Shown here: piece by piece, positions 57,499 to 64,000 of the stretch
How the letters are laid out: every line of letters starts with the position of its first letter
How positions within the stretch are numbered: position 1 is the first letter of the stretch
Assembly (NCBI RefSeq): GCF_964033635.1
Contig: NZ_OZ035533.1
Location: 1,860,001-1,924,000 of the forward strand
Direction: 5' to 3'
DNA length: 64,000 nt
Source of the DNA: Chitinophaga sp. MM2321
GTDB lineage: Bacteria > Bacteroidota > Bacteroidia > Chitinophagales > Chitinophagaceae
Made by a program: the position numbers and the translations under genes
The notes under the pieces: model-generated
Databases searched by the model: none
What the model was told of the DNA's origin: nothing
What the model saw: only the letters and a program-made list of their open reading frames with translations

Positions 57499-58791
57499 TT
57501 ATGTCCATTCGATTTTAAAAATATGATGGTTTTGTTCAAAGCGATAGCTTTCCTGCCAGCCATGCAAATGACAGATCTGTTTGATAATAGCCAATCCCAG
57601 TCCGGTTCCGGTTGTGTTGGGGGAGGAGGGGCCAAAACGCCTGAAGATCATTTTTTCGTCCAGCGGGGCCATGCCTTTATTGGAAACCTCCAGGATATTT
57701 TCTGTAAGCCTGATGCAGATTGAACCCTGTTGGGTGCTATGCCGGATGGCATTCAAAAAAAGATTAGTCAGCAGAATTTCTACAAGTACTTTGTTCCCCG
57801 ATAATTTTATATCTGGCTGTATTTGCAGGACTACCTGTAATTGTTTGTCTTCCACAAAGTCTTCCAGTAATGGGTAGTAATTTTGTATCAATGCTGACAG
57901 ATTAACCGGTTCTTTTTCTGAAAACTGGCTGTTCTCCATCTTGGCTAATAGTAACAGGTTTTTATTTATCCGGGAGACTTTTGTCAATGCCTGATGCGCC
58001 TGATCAATGATTTCAGACTGTTCACCTGTAATCGGTTTACTCTGGTGCAACAAATCCAGCTTGAATTTAATAATGGCTAAAGGTGTCTGCAATTCATGGG
58101 ATGCATTTTGCGTAAATTCCTTTTGTTGTTTGTATACCCTGATATTACCTGCTATTAACTTGTCAAGATGATAATTGAGTGTTTCGAATTCTTCAATTCC
58201 CGATTTCTCAAAATGGATGGCATATTGTTTATGAAGATCAAAAGACTGGATCTTTTGAAGACTATTGTAAAAAGGCCGCCATAGCTTTTCTGATATTTTT
58301 CTGTTAATAAAAATGAGACCGCCAAGCAGGATCAGAAAAAAGATAAAAGTGACGGCAGCAATAGCGATAATTGTTTCATGGGATTCCTCCATATTGGTTT
58401 CAAGCGTGAGACGAAGCACTTTTCCATTGATGGTGAAATAAGTAATCAGCCCCTGGAATCTGTCCCATCCTTTTGCGGGAATGTATTTGTTTTTCCTGTA
58501 TGTATTGTAGATAGAGTCCGGCTTTAATGCCGGCACCATTTGTAACTGCGTTTCAGGCCGCAGCTTATTCCAGAGTAAAATGCTTTCGGTTAGCTCAGTG
58601 TCTGAAAGGGAGAGTGAGTGAAGGTTCTGTTTGGTGGCTTCACTGACAATAAGGTTATGCTCTTTTAATTCATGTTCCCATATAAAGTCTATAATAGCAT
58701 AATAGGCGGGAATACTACAAGCCAGTACAATCCCGGCATACATGATAAATGCCTTCATTGATTTGTTAAGTAACTTACTCATATTTCCCAT
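57499..58791 (-). CDS. Sensor histidine kinase
   Basis: The 430-residue protein has two membrane helices (about 14-34 and 139-162) around a periplasmic sensor, a linker, a HisKA domain with phosphoacceptor H232 in NASHELQTPLA, and an ATPase domain with NLFLNAIRHS and GTGLGLAI. The DxG box of the ATPase is hard to see (VSNKGMAPLD), typical of this Bacteroidota subgroup. The first ATG gives a 13-bp overlap with the regulator gene; the ATG at residue 4 gives a four-base ATGA overlap and is equally plausible. It pairs with the response regulator and precedes the TonB receptor. Confidence 0.93.
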   Translation of the reverse strand: MGNMSKLLNKSMKAFIMYAGIVLACSIPAYYAIIDFIWEHELKEHNLIVSEATKQNLHSLSLSDTELTESILLWNKLRPETQLQMVPALKPDSIYNTYRKNKYIPAKGWDRFQGLITYFTINGKVLRLTLETNMEESHETIIAIAAVTFIFFLILLGGLIFINRKISEKLWRPFYNSLQKIQSFDLHKQYAIHFEKSGIEEFETLNYHLDKLIAGNIRVYKQQKEFTQNASHELQTPLAIIKFKLDLLHQSKPITGEQSEIIDQAHQALTKVSRINKNLLLLAKMENSQFSEKEPVNLSALIQNYYPLLEDFVEDKQLQVVLQIQPDIKLSGNKVLVEILLTNLFLNAIRHSTQQGSICIRLTENILEVSNKGMAPLDEKMIFRRFGPSSPNTTGTGLGLAIIKQICHLHGWQESYRFEQNHHIFKIEWT

Positions 58792-59453
58792 TTGTATCCT
58801 GTACCATAAATTGTTTTGAGATAATTAGCACAGCCCGACTCGCTTAATTTCCTTTTCAGATTTTTTATATGCGCGTATACGAAATTGTGGTTATCCAGCA
58901 TATCAGCAATATCTCCTGAAAGGTGCTCTGCCAGGGCGTTTTTAGAGATAACCCTGTTTTGATTACCAAGGAAATATATCAACAGGTCGAATTCTTTCTT
59001 CGTGAGCACTACGAGGTTGTCATTTATATGTACCGTTTTAGCCAGCAGGTCTATTGCTAATTCATGATGTTGAATAATATTACTATTATTGAATTTTCTT
59101 CTTCTGATAACGGAATAGATCCTGGCTGCCAGTTCAGAAAGATGGAATGGTTTGGATATATAATCATCTGCACCTGTTTGAAGTCCTTTTATCTTATCTT
59201 CAATAGCATCTTTTGCAGAGATAATAATGATACCTGCATGTTTATTTTGTTGTTTTATCTCATCCAGTAGGTTTATACCATCTCCGCCTGGTAGCATTAG
59301 ATCGACCATTATACAATCATATTCATATATATGTATCTTATCCAATGCCTGCTGATAGCTTTCCGCATGCTCACATATATAATCTTCTCCGGATAGATAG
59401 CTGATAATACTCTTTGCCAGCTGTATTTCGTCTTCAATGATGAGTACTTTCAT
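58779..59453 (-). CDS. OmpR-family response regulator
   Basis: The 224-residue protein has a receiver domain with acidic pocket E7-D8, phosphoacceptor D51 (MVDLMLPGGDG) and the conserved lysine in ISKPF, then a winged-helix effector domain (about 128-222; VVLTKKEFDLLIYFLGNQNRVISKNAL, IKNLKRKL, TIYGTGYKWEI). It is the first gene of the kinase and receptor operon and likely controls the receptor or itself. Confidence 0.95.
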   Translation of the reverse strand: MKVLIIEDEIQLAKSIISYLSGEDYICEHAESYQQALDKIHIYEYDCIMVDLMLPGGDGINLLDEIKQQNKHAGIIIISAKDAIEDKIKGLQTGADDYISKPFHLSELAARIYSVIRRRKFNNSNIIQHHELAIDLLAKTVHINDNLVVLTKKEFDLLIYFLGNQNRVISKNALAEHLSGDIADMLDNHNFVYAHIKNLKRKLSESGCANYLKTIYGTGYKWEI

Positions 59454-59535
59454 ATTTCAAAAGTAATGGTGAATTCTGAATTTTTTTAAAGTTAACAGGT
59501 ACATAAGCAGGAGGGCAGCATCCTGCCGGTAAAAC

Positions 59536-59569
59536 TTTAGAATTTCAACAGAATCGGGAAATATATTTG
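59536..59569 (+). promoter_or_regulatory. Candidate promoter of the beta-propeller gene
   Basis: TATATTTG at 59562-59569 matches TAnnTTTG exactly, and TTTA at 59536-59539 stands 22 bp upstream as a weak -33 box. The start codon is 86 bp further. A small dyad GCAGGA-N8-TCCTGC lies just upstream (59507-59526). Confidence 0.45.
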
Positions 59570-59655
59570 TAACTGATATTCCTTGGTGGCTTCAGCACCG
59601 CGCCCCGTGGTATAGACAATGACTTCTGATCTTTCAATCTTTATAAATTAAACCG

Positions 59656-60654
59656 ATGAAATTGCTAAAATTCTCTTTGATCGCTATAATGCTGCTCCCT
59701 TCACTTTTGCAGGCACAAAGCAGGATGAAAGTTGTGGATTCATTCTCTTTACAGGGGGATGGCTGGTGGGACTATCTCACTTCCGGGCCTGATAACAAAC
59801 TGTATGTGTCGCATGGTGACCAGGTAAATGTTATTGATAAAAAGACGGGCAAAGAGTTGGCTGCTATTAAAGACCTTTCCGGTGTACATGGCATAGCACT
59901 CGATGTTCAATCCGGGAAAGGGTTTATCAGTAATGGCAGAGAGAATGATGTAGTGGTATTTGATACGAAAAATGAACAGGTACGCTCAAAGATTAAAACG
60001 GGTAATAATCCTGATGCTATCATTTTTGAACCCATGAGTAAAACAATTATTACCGGCAATGGGAGAAGTAATAGCCTTTCCGTGATAGACCCGGTTACCA
60101 TGAAGATTAAAGCGACTATAGATATTGGAGGAAAACCGGAAGCACTGGTATCTGATCTTGAAGGTAACATATATGTTAATATAGAGGACAAAAGCGAAAT
60201 AGCTATTGTTGATATCAAAACATTTAAGGTAAAGGGGAGAATAAAATTACTACCTGCAGGCGAAGGTCCTACAGGGCTGGCTATTGACCTTAAAAATAAA
60301 CTTTTATTTGTTGGTTGCGGCAATGCAAAATTGCTGGTTGTTCAGCTCGGTAATAATTCGATCATAGCCAATATTTCAATAGGAGAAGATTGTGATGGGG
60401 TTGCCTATAATGCACAAAGCCAAACTATTTATGCATCTTGTGCAGATGGTACATTAAGCGTAATTAAGCAAACAGGGAATAACAAATTTCAAGCAGAGAA
60501 AGCTGTTGTTACAGTAAAAGGTGCAAGGACGCTGGCATTGGATGAGGTGACCAATACCATTTATTTATCTGTCGCAAATATTGCTGATAAGAAAAATGAC
60601 GCCGGAAGATATGATGTTATTCCAGGCAGTTTTAAAGTACTGGTGGTTAGATGA
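59656..60654 (+). CDS. YVTN/YncE-like secreted beta-propeller protein
   Basis: The 332-residue protein has a signal peptide (MKLLKFSLIAIMLLPSLLQA-Q) and a seven-bladed propeller made of about 40-residue repeats (NVIDKKTGKELAAIKDLSG, VVVFDTKNEQVRSKIKTGNNP, SVIDPVTMKIKATIDIGGKPEAL, IVDIKTFKVKGRIKLLPAGEG). The repeats match surface or periplasmic YncE-type proteins whose role is mostly unknown. It is divergent from the response regulator. Confidence 0.87.
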   Translation: MKLLKFSLIAIMLLPSLLQAQSRMKVVDSFSLQGDGWWDYLTSGPDNKLYVSHGDQVNVIDKKTGKELAAIKDLSGVHGIALDVQSGKGFISNGRENDVVVFDTKNEQVRSKIKTGNNPDAIIFEPMSKTIITGNGRSNSLSVIDPVTMKIKATIDIGGKPEALVSDLEGNIYVNIEDKSEIAIVDIKTFKVKGRIKLLPAGEGPTGLAIDLKNKLLFVGCGNAKLLVVQLGNNSIIANISIGEDCDGVAYNAQSQTIYASCADGTLSVIKQTGNNKFQAEKAVVTVKGARTLALDEVTNTIYLSVANIADKKNDAGRYDVIPGSFKVLVVR

Positions 60655-60671
60655 TGATGTTCAAGAGATCT

Positions 60672-60977
60672 CTATTCCTCATTTTTCTCCCTTTGCTCGG
60701 CCTTCCAGATAAGCAGGTCTATTCCTGATAACCCTGAAGGGTGGGCTGTTGCAGCTCCTTTCTCTTCTTTTATAACCGGTTTTATAGCCGGCTCAATCGT
60801 TTTGAGCTTCTTAAAATCATTTGCAAAATCAGTCGTCGCCGGCCGGTTATTTTCCCAGAATTTTGACAGGAAATTTAAGGCTTGCTGAGGGGTATCTATC
60901 TTCTCTTCCTCCTTCAATATTTCCAGCATCTTCAAATCGAATCTTACTGAAACGGGTTTGTTTTTTTCTTTTGCCAT
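60672..60977 (-). CDS. Small protein with ribbon-helix-helix-like N-terminus
   Basis: The 101-residue protein begins with KPVSVRFDLKMLEILKEEEKI, a strand-helix pattern of ribbon-helix-helix DNA-binding proteins, and ends with a charged tail (WKAEQREKNEE). No toxin gene is adjacent, so it is not an obvious antitoxin. It is convergent with the beta-propeller gene by 17 bp. Function unknown. Confidence 0.65.
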   Translation of the reverse strand: MAKEKNKPVSVRFDLKMLEILKEEEKIDTPQQALNFLSKFWENNRPATTDFANDFKKLKTIEPAIKPVIKEEKGAATAHPSGLSGIDLLIWKAEQREKNEE

Positions 60978-61091
60978 AATTACAAATGTAAGCTAATCAT
61001 AACGGATTCCTGCTTCTTTGAATCTGCTGCAAAATTATGCCTGGTGAAGATTGTAGTATGAGTTTCAGTTAGATACCTGCATTTTCATTTA

Positions 61092-61508
61092 TCATTTCTT
61101 ATGTACGCTGTTATATTCTTCATCGGTTACAGGCTGTAACCACTTTACTGCACCTTCTTTGGTGATGTTGCTGATGGCGATGTGTGTAAAGTAACTATCG
61201 TGGGTGGCACCATGCCAATGTTCTACATCAGACGGGATCTTCACAACATCGCCTTTAGTTAGTAATCTTGCAGGTTTCCCTTTTTCCTGGTAATATCCGT
61301 TGCCTGCTGTTACCAGCAGGGTCTGCCCGGCTGGATGCGTGTGCCAGTTATTTCTGCAGCCTGGTTCAAACACAACATCACCAATAGAGTAGCTGCCTGT
61401 TTGGTCCTGCGGAACTAAGATATTTACCCAGGCGGTGCCGGTGAAATAATCTGCCGGAGCCTTTTCTCCCTTCGGGAAAATTGCATTTTCGTTTTCTGTT
61501 CTTGCCAT
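61092..61508 (-). CDS. Cupin-domain protein
   Basis: The 138-residue protein is read from the ATG at 61508; a longer frame to 61595 would overlap the aldo/keto reductase gene. It has the cupin metal motif NNWHTHPAGQTLLVTAGNGYYQEKG and the second motif HWHGATHDSYFTHIAIS, giving a histidine-rich site. It resembles the cupin group of manganese-dependent hydroxynitrile lyase-like or carboxymuconolactone-linked proteins, often found with aldo/keto reductases. Role unknown. Confidence 0.82.
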   Translation of the reverse strand: MARTENENAIFPKGEKAPADYFTGTAWVNILVPQDQTGSYSIGDVVFEPGCRNNWHTHPAGQTLLVTAGNGYYQEKGKPARLLTKGDVVKIPSDVEHWHGATHDSYFTHIAISNITKEGAVKWLQPVTDEEYNSVHKK

Positions 61509-61572
61509 TTTTATTGTTTTTAAATCTTGTGTAGTTTTGGTGGAAATTTCACCACCAGATAGGATGAAAGTT

Positions 61573-62893
<1,321 letters not shown>

Positions 62894-63220
62894 TTATTTT
62901 TGGTGAAGACAAAAACTATTCCCATCCAGATCTTTTAACCATGCAAATTTGCCCCAGGAAGTATCATCAATCTTTCCAACTTCTATTCCTTTGTTTTTCA
63001 GGTTTTCAATTTCTTTTTCAATATTATCAGTTTCACAAATAACACCCTGAAAACCGGCAAAAGATATGGTGGTATTACTACCTGGCAAACCCATCTGTAT
63101 CCAGGTTTCACCATGTGCTGCCGGCGCCTCCACAATTACCTGGAAGCCGAGTTTCAGATAGAACTCTTTCGCTTTTTGTTTGTCCTTTACAGGAAGCATG
63201 ATAATTTCTACTGATTTCAT
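62894..63220 (-). CDS. Glyoxalase/VOC-family protein
   Basis: The 108-residue protein is read from the ATG at 63220, which opens the first VOC strand (MKSVEIIMLPVKDKQKAKEFYLKLGF); a longer frame to 63283 adds an unrelated tail. The second half FAWLKDLDGNSFCLHQK carries the conserved DLDGN turn. Such single-domain VOC proteins include antibiotic-binding and dioxygenase-like members. Function cannot be fixed. Confidence 0.85.
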   Translation of the reverse strand: MKSVEIIMLPVKDKQKAKEFYLKLGFQVIVEAPAAHGETWIQMGLPGSNTTISFAGFQGVICETDNIEKEIENLKNKGIEVGKIDDTSWGKFAWLKDLDGNSFCLHQK

Positions 63221-63466
63221 TTTGTTCCCTTTAAAAGTGGTTGAATTTACTTTGAATATAAAGTTAAGGGTATAAATGCACAATATAGATGACTTACACA
63301 GACGAAAATCTGGCTATAGATTTGACTACATCTGTTTCTTCTCTGATGATCTTTAAAAAGGATGCACCGTTTTATATGTCGCAGTTACCCCTCTTAATTG
63401 TCGCATATACATACCAACTGGCATGGAATTGTTGTCGAACTTTGTGTTGTAGTAAAACTGCACCAT

Positions 63467-64000
63467 ATGAACAAACGTATTGTAATCCGGACTTGTCTTT
63501 TGCTTATGATTGTTATAATCGCATTGGCCTGCGGGTCGCAGCAAAAAGAAACCCAACAAACTGCTACTGCATCTCAAGACACAACAACAAATAAAAATAT
63601 CAAACCCGCCGAAACTGGTTATGCAGATGTCAACGGCCTAAAAATGTACTACGAAGTGTATGGTGAAGGTAAGCCGATAGTCCTACTGCATGGCTCTTAT
63701 ATGAATATACCGTTGAATTGGTCGCATATCATACCATTGTTGGCCAGAAACCGGAAAGTGATAGTAGCGGAAATGCAGGGCCACGGCCGCACAAGGGATA
63801 TATCCCGCAAATTTAGCTACGAAGGTATGGCAGACGATGTATCGGGCTTGCTCAGGCACCTCGAAATAGATAGTGCAGACATTTTAGGATATAGCATGGG
63901 AGGCGGAATAGCCTTTCAGGTAGCCGTGCGACATCCTGAGCAGGTACGCAGGCTCGTGGTGTTGTCAGGTACCTATTCGCATGATGGATGGTGGCCTGAT
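63467..64000 (+). CDS. Alpha/beta-hydrolase lipoprotein (3' truncated by window)
   Basis: The frame opens at the ATG at 63467 and is still open at the right edge (178 codons). It has a lipoprotein signal with lipobox LAC (C22), a polar TQQTATASQDTTT linker and an alpha/beta-hydrolase domain: ADVNGLKMYYEVYGEGKPIVLLHGS (oxyanion loop), EMQGHGRT, and the nucleophile elbow GYSMGG with S143. It is a periplasmic or surface esterase-like enzyme; the C-terminal acid and histidine lie beyond the window. Confidence 0.88.
   Translation, partial: MNKRIVIRTCLLLMIVIIALACGSQQKETQQTATASQDTTTNKNIKPAETGYADVNGLKMYYEVYGEGKPIVLLHGSYMNIPLNWSHIIPLLARNRKVIVAEMQGHGRTRDISRKFSYEGMADDVSGLLRHLEIDSADILGYSMGGGIAFQVAVRHPEQVRRLVVLSGTYSHDGWWPD

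Noticed and set aside
63289..63594. Plus-strand frame of 101 codons near the right edge
   Set aside because: It overlaps the start of the lipoprotein hydrolase in another frame and has no recognisable feature.

Overview
The window reads as a chromosomal stretch from a glycan-degrading Bacteroidota, most likely a soil or plant-associated Chitinophagaceae (Chitinophaga-like; this genus guess is inference). The basis is two SusC/SusD pairs, Bacteroidota-type -7 boxes (TAnnTTTG), lipoprotein signals on many secreted proteins, weak Shine-Dalgarno sites and dense one-strand operons. I see no rRNA, tRNA, CRISPR array, phage or insertion sequence.

Layout. (1) 1-8.1 kb: an L-rhamnose module with a truncated secreted protein, a GH78 alpha-L-rhamnosidase, RhaT, an FGGY sugar kinase and a fused rhamnulose-phosphate aldolase/dehydrogenase, closed by a strong terminator. 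No rhamnose isomerase is present, so it should lie upstream. (2) 8.2-12.1 kb: single genes (sialidase-fold protein, DUF1772 protein, unknown secreted protein, GDPD phosphodiesterase). (3) 12.1-30.2 kb: an AraC regulator divergent from a 12-gene, 16.8-kb run: SusC, SusD, an unclassified six-hairpin glycosidase, a GH39-like enzyme, amidohydrolase, zinc alcohol dehydrogenase, enolase-superfamily dehydratase, UlaG-like hydrolase, RraA-type aldolase, PIG-L deacetylase, mutarotase-like protein and a sodium/solute symporter. (4) 30.3-39.5 kb: a UxaA-family dehydratase, a second AraC regulator, an alpha-ketoglutarate-semialdehyde-type dehydrogenase, a mutarotase-like lipoprotein, a 2-keto-3-deoxy-pentonate dehydratase and a Tat-exported GH116 enzyme. 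The gene content of 3 and 4 suggests glycan import, oxidation of the sugar to a lactone and acid, dehydration, and then either aldol cleavage or conversion to 2-oxoglutarate, without sugar phosphates.

(5) 39.5-42.5 kb: a perfect 47-bp hairpin, a trimethylamine monooxygenase homologue (tmm) and a third AraC regulator. (6) 42.9-53.2 kb: MFS transporter, second SusC/SusD pair, a TIM-barrel isomerase/epimerase and an 1143-residue ThuA/PQQ-dehydrogenase/PKD/cytochrome c lipoprotein. (7) 53.3-64 kb: mixed genes, including a frameshifted DUF1579 gene, a YUCCA-like flavin monooxygenase, a two-component system in front of a frameshifted TonB receptor, a beta-propeller protein, a small ribbon-helix-helix-like protein, cupin, aldo/keto reductase, VOC protein and a truncated alpha/beta-hydrolase lipoprotein.

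The strongest non-coding signals are a 26-bp element with a 21-bp-period direct repeat, placed identically in front of the UxaA and aldehyde-dehydrogenase genes, and a perfect 10-bp inverted repeat plus a third half-site between the first AraC gene and its SusC operon. Together they suggest two AraC circuits over one catabolic territory. All family calls come from reading the translated sequence; no database search was run.
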